From contig CAWHIL010000001.1 of the NCBI GenBank assembly GCA_963829505.1, positions 1,178,001-1,242,000 of the forward strand: a stretch of 64,000 bases of DNA. The letters run 5' to 3'. This stretch comes from Roseiarcus sp963829505. GTDB taxonomy: Bacteria > Pseudomonadota > Alphaproteobacteria > Rhizobiales > Beijerinckiaceae. The notes beneath the pieces are model-generated. The model was given only the letters and a program-made list of their open reading frames with translations. It did no database searches and was not told where the DNA came from. Positions 33,406-41,894 of this stretch are shown one piece after another (position 1 is the stretch's first letter; every line of letters begins with the position of its first letter). The translations under genes were made by a program, and so were the position numbers.

Positions 33406-34722
33406 CTACGCTGACTTGGGCGCCATGACGAACTCCCAGTTCACGGACCAGAACGGGCCCGTGAACCCGAGCTTCTTCGCTTCGGACGGGTCGTCGACCG
33501 ACTTGAAGTCGGCGATCAGCGATTCCTTGACGCCAAACACCGGATCCTTGGTCAGATAGGGACAATCCGGCGTGAAGATGTGGGTGATGATCGTGTCGAA
33601 TCCCGGCGCCGAAACCATGAAATGGAGATGAGCCGGCCGGTAGTTCGGCCGGCCAAGTGCGGTCAGCATTTCGCCGACCGGCCCATCGCCGGGTATCGGA
33701 TAAAAGAGGGGCTTCGCCGATCGGAACCAGAACTCGCCGTTGGCGTCGCTCGTGAAAGTGGCGCGCAGGTTGTTGTCCGGCTGCACGCCCTTCTGCTGCA
33801 CGTCGTAAAAGCCGTCGGCGTTGGCCTGCCAGACTTCGAGCAGCGCGCCTTGGATCGGCTTCCCGTCCTGATCGACGACGCGCCCTCTGACGACGACGGG
33901 TTCGCCCTTGCCGTCGAGGTTGATGTCCGCGCCGTTTTCGTATTGCGGCGAATTGGCGACGTAGAACGGGCCGAGGACCGTGTTTTCGGTGGAGCCTTCG
34001 GGCCGGTCGTGATTGATCGCGTCAACCAGCATCGAAACGCCGAGCGTGTCGGAGAGGAGAATATATTCCTGTCGCCATTCCGTGCACATCTGACCGGTGC
34101 GAGTGAGGAAGTCGATCGCCTTGAACCACTCCTCCGGGGTAGAGCGCAGCTCTTTCACCGCTTCATGAAGATGTTTGACCACGACGCCGACGATCTCCCG
34201 CAGGCGCGGGTCCGCGTCCGACGCCATGCGAGCGTTGACCACTTCGACTGAATCGGCCTCGGTGAAGAAGGCGAGCTTGCGTCCTTGCTGTCTTTCGGCT
34301 GGTTGGTTCATTGTCTCCTCCTCGTTCCTCGTTTCGTTCGTCATTTCGGCGGCGTCACAATCCGCGATAACGATCGCGCCGTCGCTTTCGACGACGGGGA
34401 TCGGCGTCAGACCCGCGCCCTTCGCAGGCCCGTCGACGCAATGGCCATCGTCCTGTCGAAACTGAGCGGAGTGGAACCCGCACCAGATCAGACCTGAGGA
34501 GACGGTCACCTCCCGGCCGTCCATCGCCAGCGGAATGCGGAAGTGGGGGCAGAGATTGACGTAGGCGCGGGCGGCGCCGTTCGTCCGGGTGACGATCGCG
34601 CGAAACCGGTTCGGTCTCTCGCCGAGTACGACCGGGATCGCCGCGCCCTCGGCGACAGCCGCGCTCCTGGCGAGCATCGCTCCTGGCTGAGGAGCGCAGG
34701 GATCGTCGCGCCAGTGCGCCAT
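33406..34722 (-). CDS. Rieske domain - intradiol (hydroxyquinol-type) dioxygenase, single open frame
   Basis: One 438-residue frame joins two folds. Residues ~1-120 are a Rieske [2Fe-2S] domain: the cluster ligands are C-P-H in NLCPHFRI and C-G-F-H in WCGFHSAQF. From residue 138 (ATG 34311) begins an intradiol dioxygenase of 301 residues with an N-terminal LREIVGVVVKHLHEAV helical domain, GPFYVANSP, EVWQANADGFYDVQ and RPNYRPAHLHF; the two Tyr and two His are the Fe(III) ligands. It best fits hydroxyquinol 1,2-dioxygenase, which yields maleylacetate, the substrate of a reductase in the same cluster. A strong internal Shine-Dalgarno precedes the second ATG, so both fused and separate products are possible. 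The fusion could also reflect a missing base at the junction. Confidence 0.85.
   Translation of the reverse strand: MAHWRDDPCAPQPGAMLARSAAVAEGAAIPVVLGERPNRFRAIVTRTNGAARAYVNLCPHFRIPLAMDGREVTVSSGLIWCGFHSAQFRQDDGHCVDGPAKGAGLTPIPVVESDGAIVIADCDAAEMTNETRNEEETMNQPAERQQGRKLAFFTEADSVEVVNARMASDADPRLREIVGVVVKHLHEAVKELRSTPEEWFKAIDFLTRTGQMCTEWRQEYILLSDTLGVSMLVDAINHDRPEGSTENTVLGPFYVANSPQYENGADINLDGKGEPVVVRGRVVDQDGKPIQGALLEVWQANADGFYDVQQKGVQPDNNLRATFTSDANGEFWFRSAKPLFYPIPGDGPVGEMLTALGRPNYRPAHLHFMVSAPGFDTIITHIFTPDCPYLTKDPVFGVKESLIADFKSVDDPSEAKKLGFTGPFWSVNWEFVMAPKSA
34309..34323 (-). promoter_or_regulatory. Internal ribosome binding site inside the Rieske-dioxygenase frame
   Basis: On the minus strand GAGGAGGAG lies 3 bases before ATG 34311. 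It is as strong as any Shine-Dalgarno in the window and would start a 301-residue dioxygenase without the Rieske part. The Rieske domain ends about 16 codons earlier. Confidence 0.65.
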
Positions 34723-34794
34723 CAGTCGTCCGCACGATCTCTGGATTTTGCAACCATATCCCCTTCCTTCGCGCGCGCGGATCCTTGTCGGCGC

Positions 34795-35364
34795 CTAGAG
34801 TCCGAACGGCGGAAGCCCGAGCGCCTCGATGTGAAGCCGCAGGCGGCGGAACCGCTCATCCTCGCCGCGAAGCAGCGGATCGGCATGGCTGCCGAAGGCG
34901 CCGTCCATTCGCGCCCACTCATCGTCGTCGAGAACGCGCTCAGCAAGCGGAAAAACGTGACGCTCCTCCTCGCCGACATGTCCTTCGAGGAATTGGGCGT
35001 AGGATTTGGCCGCCGCCGCGAACTTCGCTTTGCCGGGCTCCGTTCCTCCGGTCGAGGCGAGCGATGCGGCGGAAGCGTCCAACGCGTGAATCAACCTGTC
35101 CTCGTCCGCGTGCTCTCTTTCGAGGCGCGCGATCGCCTCCACCCCCTCGGCGCGCCGCTTGAGCGCCGGGAAGAGCAGGCTCTCTTCCTTCGGATGGTGG
35201 TGCTTGCACGGGTAATCGCGCAGGTACTCCACGATCGACGACACGAGGTCGACGTTTGGCGGCTCGCCGCGCTCAGTCTTCAACGCTTCCGCTTCGAGGA
35301 GGCGAGCGATCGACAATAGGACCCTGTGTTCGGCCCGGAGCACGCTGATTGTCTTATGCGTCAT
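34795..35364 (-). CDS. Hemerythrin-like HHE domain protein
   Basis: A 189-residue helical protein with the hemerythrin cation-binding pattern: ISVLRAEHRVLL, HHHPKEESLLFPALKRR, EREHADEDRLI and GHVGEEERHVFPLAE supply the His/Glu ligands of a diiron site. It may sense or carry O2 or buffer iron or nitric oxide; its place between Liv-type permease and an Fe dioxygenase in an aromatic island hints at oxygen or iron supply for dioxygenases. Its start overlaps the livM stop by 4 bases, so it is cotranscribed. Confidence 0.88.
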   Translation of the reverse strand: MTHKTISVLRAEHRVLLSIARLLEAEALKTERGEPPNVDLVSSIVEYLRDYPCKHHHPKEESLLFPALKRRAEGVEAIARLEREHADEDRLIHALDASAASLASTGGTEPGKAKFAAAAKSYAQFLEGHVGEEERHVFPLAERVLDDDEWARMDGAFGSHADPLLRGEDERFRRLRLHIEALGLPPFGL

Positions 35365-36359
35365 AGCGGCTCCTCTTTTACCCGGTGGTCGATCGGGAAG
35401 AGCCGCAGATCGAAGCGTTCGGCGAGGACGCCCCAGAGGCCGCGCGGCGCCTTCTGCATCACGATCACCGCCGAAACGCCGAGGACGATGAGATACCAGC
35501 CGCCGAACTGAGCCAGGCTCTGCCGAAGGACGAGGTAAACGATCGCGCCGAGGATCGGCCCCTCGATCGTGCCGATGCCGCCGATCACGACGGCGAAGAA
35601 CATGATCGCCGTCCAGTCCACGGAGAAGGCCGATTCCGGCGCGACGCGTAGATTCGAGATCGCCATCAGCGCGCCCACCATGCCGCACCCGACGGCGGCG
35701 ATCAGATAGATCGTCAGCTTCACCCGGCGCGTGGAGACACCGAGGCTTTCCGCGGCGGCCTCGCTGTCCCGCACGGCGCCGAACGCGAGGCCCCCGGCGG
35801 ACCGCAGCAGCGCGTAGACGAGCGCGATCGCGCCGGCTCCGAGGGCGATTGCGATCCAGAGCGCATAGGCCTCCCGCTGCCACCGTCCGATCCCCGTCAG
35901 GGCGGACGTGATCGAGATTCCGGAGCCGCCGCCAAGGCTCGATGTGTTCGCGAAGATGATGCGCAGGAGTTCGGCGACGACCCAGGTGCCGATTGCGAAG
36001 TAAGCGCCACGCAATCGGAAGACGAGGAAGGCGATGACCCACGCCGCGACCGCCGACACAAGTCCCGCGAGCGGAAGGGCGAAGTAAATGGAGAGACCGC
36101 CCTGCAGCGACATGAGGACGGCGACGTAGCTTCCGAGCCCGATGAAGGCCTGCTGCCCGATGGAGACGAGTCCGCCGAAGCCCGCGAGCAGGTTCCACAT
36201 CTGCGCCATCGCCACGATGCCGAGGAAAACCGTCGTGGTGCCGATCTGAGCGCGGGTCGCCCACCACGGCATGGCGATCAGCCCGCAGAGGATCGCGAAG
36301 CTCGCAAGACCGGCGGCGCGGCTGAGGCGGGTGGATCGGGAAACGACATACTGGGCCAT
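35361..36359 (-). CDS. Branched-chain amino acid-type ABC permease (LivM-like)
   Basis: A 332-residue integral membrane protein with about nine hydrophobic segments, pattern of LivM: MWNLLAGFGGLVSIGQQAFIGLGSYV, FRLRGAYFAIGTWVVAELL, DSEAAAESLGVS and VIGGIGTIEGPILGAIV. In this island the importer probably carries an aromatic substrate rather than leucine. Ten bases downstream of the LivH-like gene, same strand. Confidence 0.92.
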   Translation of the reverse strand: MAQYVVSRSTRLSRAAGLASFAILCGLIAMPWWATRAQIGTTTVFLGIVAMAQMWNLLAGFGGLVSIGQQAFIGLGSYVAVLMSLQGGLSIYFALPLAGLVSAVAAWVIAFLVFRLRGAYFAIGTWVVAELLRIIFANTSSLGGGSGISITSALTGIGRWQREAYALWIAIALGAGAIALVYALLRSAGGLAFGAVRDSEAAAESLGVSTRRVKLTIYLIAAVGCGMVGALMAISNLRVAPESAFSVDWTAIMFFAVVIGGIGTIEGPILGAIVYLVLRQSLAQFGGWYLIVLGVSAVIVMQKAPRGLWGVLAERFDLRLFPIDHRVKEEPL

Positions 36360-36368
36360 GGCGCTTCC

Positions 36369-37241
36369 TCAGGCGTCCCGCGTTCTGGGGAAGAGGCCGT
36401 TTGGCCGAACGACGAGCACGACGAGAAATGCAATGTGGCCGACCGCGATGCCCCAGGCTGGGCTCAGCGCGAAGCCGACCGTCTGCGCGACGCCGAGCAC
36501 CATCCCGCCCGCAAGCGTCCCCCACAGCGAGCCGAGGCCACCGATGATGACTGCCTCGAAGGCGTAGAGCAGGCGGGCGGGTCCGGCGGTCGGGTCGAAA
36601 GTCGTGCGGATCGCGAGGAACACGCCGGCGATAGCGACGACAGCCATCGAGATCGCCATCGCGACCGCATAGAGGCGGCGGTTGTCGATCCCCATGAGCT
36701 GCGCGGTGGTCTGATCGTCCGACGTCGCCCGCAAGGCGCGGCCGAGCGTCGTCGAATTCGACAGCCAGCTCATCGCCCCGAGCACGATGACCGCCGTCGC
36801 GAGCGTCATGGCCGGAAACACGCCGACCGCCACGCCGCCGCCGAGCGGCAAGCTCGCGGTTTGCAGCTCCCCGATCGAAAGGCCTCGATTGTCGGCCGAA
36901 AAGACCTCCATCAGTCCGTTCTGAATGATGATCGAAAGGCCGAACGTCACCAGGAGGGGCGGAAGGATGTCGTCGCCGAGCGTATCGTTCAGGAGAAAGA
37001 GCTGAAGCCCGTAGCCGATCAGGGCCATCACGGGCAGGACCACGAGAAGGGCCGCGAAGGGCGAGATCCCGAGCGACTGCACCGTGACGAGCGCCAGATA
37101 GGCCGCGAGGATGCTGAAATCCCCGTGCGCGATGTTGACGAGGCGCATCACCCCGAAGGTAAGCGACAGACCCGTTGCGAACAGGGCGTAGAGGCCGCCG
37201 AGCATCAGGCCTTGCAGGATCGTGTCAAGCCAGCCGAGCAT
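36369..37241 (-). CDS. Branched-chain amino acid-type ABC permease (LivH-like)
   Basis: A 290-residue permease with about eight hydrophobic segments. LivH hallmarks are GLMLGGLYALFATGLSLTFGVMRLVNIAHGDF at the start, ATSDDQTTAQLMGID (the EAA-like loop) and FEAVIIGGLGSLWGTLAGG. ATG 37241 is chosen because it begins the conserved N-terminus; longer in-frame versions read through the upstream ATPase gene. Two bases separate it from that gene. Confidence 0.93.
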   Translation of the reverse strand: MLGWLDTILQGLMLGGLYALFATGLSLTFGVMRLVNIAHGDFSILAAYLALVTVQSLGISPFAALLVVLPVMALIGYGLQLFLLNDTLGDDILPPLLVTFGLSIIIQNGLMEVFSADNRGLSIGELQTASLPLGGGVAVGVFPAMTLATAVIVLGAMSWLSNSTTLGRALRATSDDQTTAQLMGIDNRRLYAVAMAISMAVVAIAGVFLAIRTTFDPTAGPARLLYAFEAVIIGGLGSLWGTLAGGMVLGVAQTVGFALSPAWGIAVGHIAFLVVLVVRPNGLFPRTRDA

Positions 37242-37243
37242 CG

Positions 37244-37942
37244 TCAGATCCCGAAGTAGGCGGACGAGATGTCGTCTCGCGACAGGCTGGACGCCTTCCC
37301 CTCGAGACTCACGCGGCCGCCCTGCAGGCAGTACACGTTCTCGGCGACGCTCAGCGCCTGGCCGATGTCCTGTTCGACGATGACCAGGGACACGCCTTCG
37401 CCCAGGATCGCGGGAAGCGCGGCATAGATGTCCTTGATGATCACCGGCGCGAGGCCAAGTGAGATTTCGTCGCACATCAGGAGGCGCGGATTGGCCATAA
37501 GCGCCCGGCCGATCGCCACCATCTGCTGCTGACCGCCGGAGAGCGCTGTCGACGGAGAATCCCTTCTCTGGTGAAGAGCTGGAAACAGGTCGTAGACGCG
37601 CTTCAGCGTCCACGCGCCGGCGCGGCGGCAGTAGGCGCCGATCTTGAGGTTCTCTTCGACGCTGAGGCTGGGGAAGAGACAGCGCCCCTCGGGGACGAGC
37701 ACGACGCCCTTGCCGACCACCCGCGACGGTTTGAGCCCGCCGATCGGCTCCCCGTCGAAGCGGATCGCGTCCGGGAGCGGCGACTGGAAGCCCGCGATCG
37801 ACTTGAGGAAGGTCGACTTGCCCGCCCCGTTCGCGCCGATGATGGCCGTCGCCTTGCCGGCTTCGGCGCGAAAGTCGATGTCGAACAGCGCCTGAAAGTC
37901 GCCGTAGAACGCCGAGAGGCTATGAACCTCGAGCAGGCTCAT
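37244..37942 (-). CDS. ABC transporter ATPase (LivF-like)
   Basis: A 232-residue LivF-type ATPase: Walker A GANGAGKST (residues 37-45), GVVLVPEGRCLFPSLSVEENL, signature LSGGQQQMVAIGRALM, Walker B LLMCDEISLGLAP and the EQD of VIVEQDIGQAL. Pairs with the LivG-like protein encoded just upstream on the same strand; starts overlap by 4 bases. Length normal. Confidence 0.94.
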   Translation of the reverse strand: MSLLEVHSLSAFYGDFQALFDIDFRAEAGKATAIIGANGAGKSTFLKSIAGFQSPLPDAIRFDGEPIGGLKPSRVVGKGVVLVPEGRCLFPSLSVEENLKIGAYCRRAGAWTLKRVYDLFPALHQRRDSPSTALSGGQQQMVAIGRALMANPRLLMCDEISLGLAPVIIKDIYAALPAILGEGVSLVIVEQDIGQALSVAENVYCLQGGRVSLEGKASSLSRDDISSAYFGI

Positions 37943-38673
37943 GCGGCGCCGACCCCCATGTAGATCTGGCGTACGCGCGCGTCGGCCATCACCTCCGCCG
38001 GCCGTCCCTCGGCGATCAGCGCGCCGAAGTTGATCGCGACGATGCGGTCGACGACCGCGAGGAGCGCGTGCATGAGGTGCTCGATCCAGACGATGGCAAC
38101 CCCTTCGCGGCGAACATCGCTGATCGTCTCGATCAGCGAGCGGACCTCCCGCTCGGTCAGGCCGCCGGCGATTTCGTCCAGGAGCAGGAGGCGTGGGCGC
38201 GTCGCAAGCGCCCGCGCCAGCTCGAGCCGCTTTCGGTCGAGGAGCGTCAGCGCGCCGGACTTGTGGTTGACCTTCGCCATGAGACCGGCGCGCTCGACGA
38301 CATCGAGGCTCACGCGCTCGGCTTCCTTCGCGGAGAGCCTTGCGCCGAACGTCGCGCCGACGAGCACGTTCTCGTATACGGTCATCTTCGTGAAGGGATG
38401 AGGAATTTGATATGACCTCCCGATGCCGCGCCGGCACCGCTCGGGCGGCGCAAGCTGCGTCACGTCCTCGCCGCGGAAGACGATGCGTCCTGCGTTGGGC
38501 CGGACCCCGCCGCCGATCAGGTTGAACAGCGTCGTCTTGCCGGCGCCGTTGGGTCCGATGATCCCGACAGCCTCTCCCTCTCCGACGGAGAACGAGAGGT
38601 TGTCGGTGACCTGCAGCGTGCCGTATCGCTTGCTGACGCCTTCGACCCCGAGAAAGGGCGGCGGCGCGGTCAT
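37939..38673 (-). CDS. ABC transporter ATPase (LivG-like)
   Basis: A 244-residue LivG-type ATPase: Walker A GPNGAGKTTLFNLI, GIGRSYQIPHPFTKMTVYENVLVG, and the D-loop with LLLLDEIAGGLTEREV. The signature motif is changed: where LSyG(E/Q)QR is expected the sequence reads ALTLLDRKRLELARAL, a variant often seen in LivG-like proteins of aromatic-compound transporters. H-loop WIEHLMHALL. The gene overlaps the receptor gene stop and the LivF-like start by 4 bases each. Confidence 0.93.
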   Translation of the reverse strand: MTAPPPFLGVEGVSKRYGTLQVTDNLSFSVGEGEAVGIIGPNGAGKTTLFNLIGGGVRPNAGRIVFRGEDVTQLAPPERCRRGIGRSYQIPHPFTKMTVYENVLVGATFGARLSAKEAERVSLDVVERAGLMAKVNHKSGALTLLDRKRLELARALATRPRLLLLDEIAGGLTEREVRSLIETISDVRREGVAIVWIEHLMHALLAVVDRIVAINFGALIAEGRPAEVMADARVRQIYMGVGAA

Positions 38674-39944
38674 AGCAGCTGGAGCTTGCCCTGCGTCGGG
38701 ATCTCGGGCGCGAGCGTGTTGCTGACGACGAGCAGGTCGAAGGGATATTTGGCGCCCTTGCTCCACTGACCGCCGACGAGCGGCGTCTTCGACACGTTCT
38801 TGAACGGTCCCTTGCCGCCGAACTTGACGGGCCCGACGATCGTATTGAGGTCGGTCGCCACGAGCGCGTCCCTGATCGAAGCGTTGTCGACCGCCTTCGA
38901 TCGCTTGAGGACGTCGGCGGCCACCTCGAGGAGAGCGTGCGAGAAGCCGAGCGGCTGCGTCCATTGTTTCCCGGTTCCCTGCTCGAAAGCGGCGGCAAGC
39001 TCTTTCGCCGTGCGTCCGTCGAGCGACGATTTGAACGGATGGTTCGGCGTCCACCAGACTTCGGACGAGAGGCCGACGCCCGAAGGCCCGAGCGCCTCGA
39101 CGGAGCTTGGAAACAGGAGGGCTTTTCCGACGGTCGCGACCTTCGGCTTGAAGCCGCGCTGCACCGCCTGGCGCCAGAAGGTCGTGAAGTCGGGAGGGAT
39201 CGGAACTCCGGTCACGATTTCGACGCCGCCGTCCTTGAACGCGGAGATCTGCGCCGAGAAGTCATCGGTCAGATCCTGATAGCGGCCCGGGTCGACGATC
39301 TTGTAGCCTTCCTTGAGCAGCACCGACGGGAAGCCGATCTTCGGGTCGCTCCAGGCGTTGCCGTCGCCGTCGTTCGGCCACAGGCCGCCCACGACCTTGT
39401 TGGTCGGAACGCTGGACCACATCGCGTCGAAAACGGCGATGATGTCCTCGAGCCCCCAAAAGAAGTGATACGTCCAGTTGAACCCCGTGTCCGGCTTGCC
39501 GCCCCGGGTGAAGAACCACGGCTGCCACGGCGCGACAGTCGAAATGCACGGCACCTCGTTGAGTTCGGCCTGGTCGCTGACTGGATTCGTCGTCTCCGGC
39601 GTCGAGGAGACGAGGATCAGATCGACGTTGTCGTCCTTGATGAGCGAGGCCGCGACCTCGGCCGCGCGGCTCGGTTTCGACTGGCTGTCCCGGACCAGGA
39701 TTTCGACCGGCCGCTTGGCGCCGGCGACGGTCAGCCCGTCTCCGAAGCGCTTGGACATCTCGCCGATGACAAAGGCGTCGGCCTCGGCGAAGGGCGCGAG
39801 CGGGCCCGTCTTCGGGCTGACGTAACCGACCCTGATCGGCTTGTCGGCTGCGCCTGCGATGCGGCCTCCCGCGGCGGTCGCGAGCGAGGCGACCGCCGCC
39901 CCCTGCATGAATCGTCGTCGGCTGAGGTTCGCTATCCTGCCCAT
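38670..39944 (-). CDS. ABC transporter substrate-binding protein (LivK-like), Tat signal
   Basis: A 424-residue periplasmic receptor. The N-terminus NLSRRRFMQGAAVASLATAAGG is a twin-arginine signal, suggesting export of a folded protein; cleavage lies near residue 33. The mature domain has the leucine-binding-protein fold (VGYVSPKTGPLAPFAEAD, VEILVRDSQSKPSRAAEVAASLI). Aromatic substrates are taken up by related receptors in other soil bacteria, consistent with its place in a hydroquinone island, but the ligand is not known. It is the first transporter gene of the set and lies 62 bases downstream of the maleylacetate reductase gene. Confidence 0.9.
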   Translation of the reverse strand: MGRIANLSRRRFMQGAAVASLATAAGGRIAGAADKPIRVGYVSPKTGPLAPFAEADAFVIGEMSKRFGDGLTVAGAKRPVEILVRDSQSKPSRAAEVAASLIKDDNVDLILVSSTPETTNPVSDQAELNEVPCISTVAPWQPWFFTRGGKPDTGFNWTYHFFWGLEDIIAVFDAMWSSVPTNKVVGGLWPNDGDGNAWSDPKIGFPSVLLKEGYKIVDPGRYQDLTDDFSAQISAFKDGGVEIVTGVPIPPDFTTFWRQAVQRGFKPKVATVGKALLFPSSVEALGPSGVGLSSEVWWTPNHPFKSSLDGRTAKELAAAFEQGTGKQWTQPLGFSHALLEVAADVLKRSKAVDNASIRDALVATDLNTIVGPVKFGGKGPFKNVSKTPLVGGQWSKGAKYPFDLLVVSNTLAPEIPTQGKLQLL

Positions 39945-40005
39945 GTCGTTTCTCCCTTTCTGGCTTTTTCCCCGCCCGCGCGACCCGCTCGCGCGGAAAG
40001 ATTGT

Positions 40006-41112
40006 CTAAGGTTTGGTTTCCGTCCTTCCCACCCGGTCGCCGAGTTGGGGCCGGCGGCCGAAATAGGCGTCGTCGAGCAGCCGACGGATCGAAGCCCGGT
40101 CGATCGGGCGCGGATTGTAGTACGGATTTCGCGTGGCGATCTCGGTGGCCTGGTCGAGATCGGACTCGGCCATGCCGATGTCGGAAAGCCGGGTCTCGGC
40201 GCCGGTGGACACGATCAGATCGAACAGCGCGCCCGCGGCGTCCTCGGGTCTGGACCGTCCGAGCGCGCGGGCGACGCGCGCCATCGCCTCCGGCGCGGCC
40301 GGAGTGTTGAACGCCGCAGCGTGCGGGATGATGATCGTATGCGCCTGGGCGTGCGGCAGGTTGAAGCTCCCGCCGAGCGTGTGGCAGAGCTTGTGATGGA
40401 GAGCCATGCCGACCGCGCCGAGCACGGCGCCGCCGAGCCATGCGCCATAGAGGACCTGCGCCCGCGCCTCCTTGTCGAACACGGGCCTCGCCGCCCGCGG
40501 GAGCGCCTCGGCGATCGCGCGAATCCCCTCCTCGGCCATCAGCGACGTCACGGGATTGGCGGTTTGGGAATAGAGCGCCTCGACGCAGTGCGCGACGGCG
40601 TTCATGCCGCTGGTCGCAACCACCGCTGGAGGCAAGGTGCGCAGGAGCGCAGGATCGTAGATCACGAGCCTCGGCAGCACTCTCAGGTCCCGTCCCGTCG
40701 TCTTGGCGCCGCCCTCGGTGACGCCCCATATCGGCGTCATCTCCGAACCAGCGTAGGTGGTCGGAACGGCGACGATCGGCAGCCCTGTCCGGAGCGCGAC
40801 CGCCTTCGCAAGGCCCGTCGTCGATCCCCCGCCGATCGCAACGAGGCAATCGGCCCGGCTCGTGGCGAGCGCCGCTTCGGCTTCGGCGACGATCTCGACC
40901 GGCACGTGCATCCTCGCTCCCCGGAAGCGGCCGGCGAGGCGGGCGCCGATGAGAGCCGCGACCTCGTCGCCCTGCCCGGTCTGCTCGGGCGTCGTCAGGA
41001 CGAGCGCCCGCTCGAGGCCGAGCGCGTCGAGTTCGCTGCCGAGCTTCGCGAGCGCGCCCTCGCCGAACACCACCCGCCCCGGAAGCGCGTCATAGGCGAA
41101 CGCCGCGATCAT
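40006..41112 (-). CDS. Maleylacetate reductase
   Basis: A 368-residue group III (iron-type) alcohol dehydrogenase fold enzyme that reduces maleylacetate to 3-oxoadipate with NAD(P)H. Family marks are VVFGEGAL, LVAIGGGSTTGLAKA, VPTTYAGSEMTPIWGVTE and LHHKLCHTLGGSFNLPHAQAH. Maleylacetate is the product of both hydroxyquinol 1,2-dioxygenase and the hydroquinone branch encoded here, so this is the point where they meet. Start ATG 41112 overlaps the CoA-transferase gene by 4 bases. Confidence 0.92.
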   Translation of the reverse strand: MIAAFAYDALPGRVVFGEGALAKLGSELDALGLERALVLTTPEQTGQGDEVAALIGARLAGRFRGARMHVPVEIVAEAEAALATSRADCLVAIGGGSTTGLAKAVALRTGLPIVAVPTTYAGSEMTPIWGVTEGGAKTTGRDLRVLPRLVIYDPALLRTLPPAVVATSGMNAVAHCVEALYSQTANPVTSLMAEEGIRAIAEALPRAARPVFDKEARAQVLYGAWLGGAVLGAVGMALHHKLCHTLGGSFNLPHAQAHTIIIPHAAAFNTPAAPEAMARVARALGRSRPEDAAGALFDLIVSTGAETRLSDIGMAESDLDQATEIATRNPYYNPRPIDRASIRRLLDDAYFGRRPQLGDRVGRTETKP

Positions 41113-41894
41113 GCGGCTGCCCCGCGGGCGTGCGCGAGCTTCGTTCGCTTGTGGAGCGCGCGCAGCGTCTCGAGCTCGACCTCGGTCGGCGCTTTGCTCG
41201 TCCTGAGGCCGTCCGCGACCTTCAAGGGCCAGCCTGTCTCTGCGACCGCCCGATCGACGGCCACGCCCGGATGGATCCGCGTCAGTGTGAGTTCGCGGGT
41301 CGCCGGATCGGGAGTGAGCACCCCGAGGTCCGTGATGACTTTGGTCGGGCCGCGCCCCGGCAGGCCGAGGCGGGCCCGCGCGTCGCCGCCGTCGAGGTAG
41401 CCGACCGAGGTGATGAAATCGAGCTTCTGTACGAAAGTCTTCGGGTTCTGCCGCAGGATGACGAAGACCTCGCCGGCCTGGCTCGCGATCTCCGGGGCGC
41501 CGCCCGCCCCGGGAAGGCGCACGTCGGGCTTCGCGTAGTCGCCGATCACCGTTGTGTTGATGTTGGCGAAGCGGTCGATCTGCGCCGCGCCGAGGAAGCC
41601 GATGTCCACCCGGCCTCCCTGCAGCCAGTAACGGAAGATCTCCGGCACCGAGATCACGGTCAGCGCCGTGTCGGCAAGCTCGCCGTCGCCGATCGAGAGC
41701 GGCAGCACGTTCGGTTCGGCGCCGATCGTTCCGGATTCGTAGATCAGCACAATCTCCGGCGCATGGGTCAGCCGGGCCAGATTCGCGGCCGCGCTGGGGA
41801 GACCGATCCCGACGAAGCACACGTCGCCGTCCTTGAGCTGTCGCGCCGCCTCGATCGTCATCATCTCGTCGGTCGTATAGTCAGGCCGCGGCAT
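41109..41894 (-). CDS. catJ: 3-oxoadipate CoA-transferase, beta subunit (CatJ type)
   Basis: A 261-residue subunit of the class I CoA-transferase family, like CatJ/glutaconate CoA-transferase B. Signature parts are DGDVCFVGIGLPSAAANLARLTHAPEI, YESGTIGAEPNVLPLSIGDGELA and FLGAAQIDRFANINTTVIGDY. It moves CoA from succinyl-CoA to 3-oxoadipate with the alpha subunit. Start ATG 41894 overlaps the alpha-subunit stop by 14 bases. Glutaconate CoA-transferase is a paralogous alternative; the reductase next door favours 3-oxoadipate. Confidence 0.9.
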   Translation of the reverse strand: MPRPDYTTDEMMTIEAARQLKDGDVCFVGIGLPSAAANLARLTHAPEIVLIYESGTIGAEPNVLPLSIGDGELADTALTVISVPEIFRYWLQGGRVDIGFLGAAQIDRFANINTTVIGDYAKPDVRLPGAGGAPEIASQAGEVFVILRQNPKTFVQKLDFITSVGYLDGGDARARLGLPGRGPTKVITDLGVLTPDPATRELTLTRIHPGVAVDRAVAETGWPLKVADGLRTSKAPTEVELETLRALHKRTKLAHARGAAA

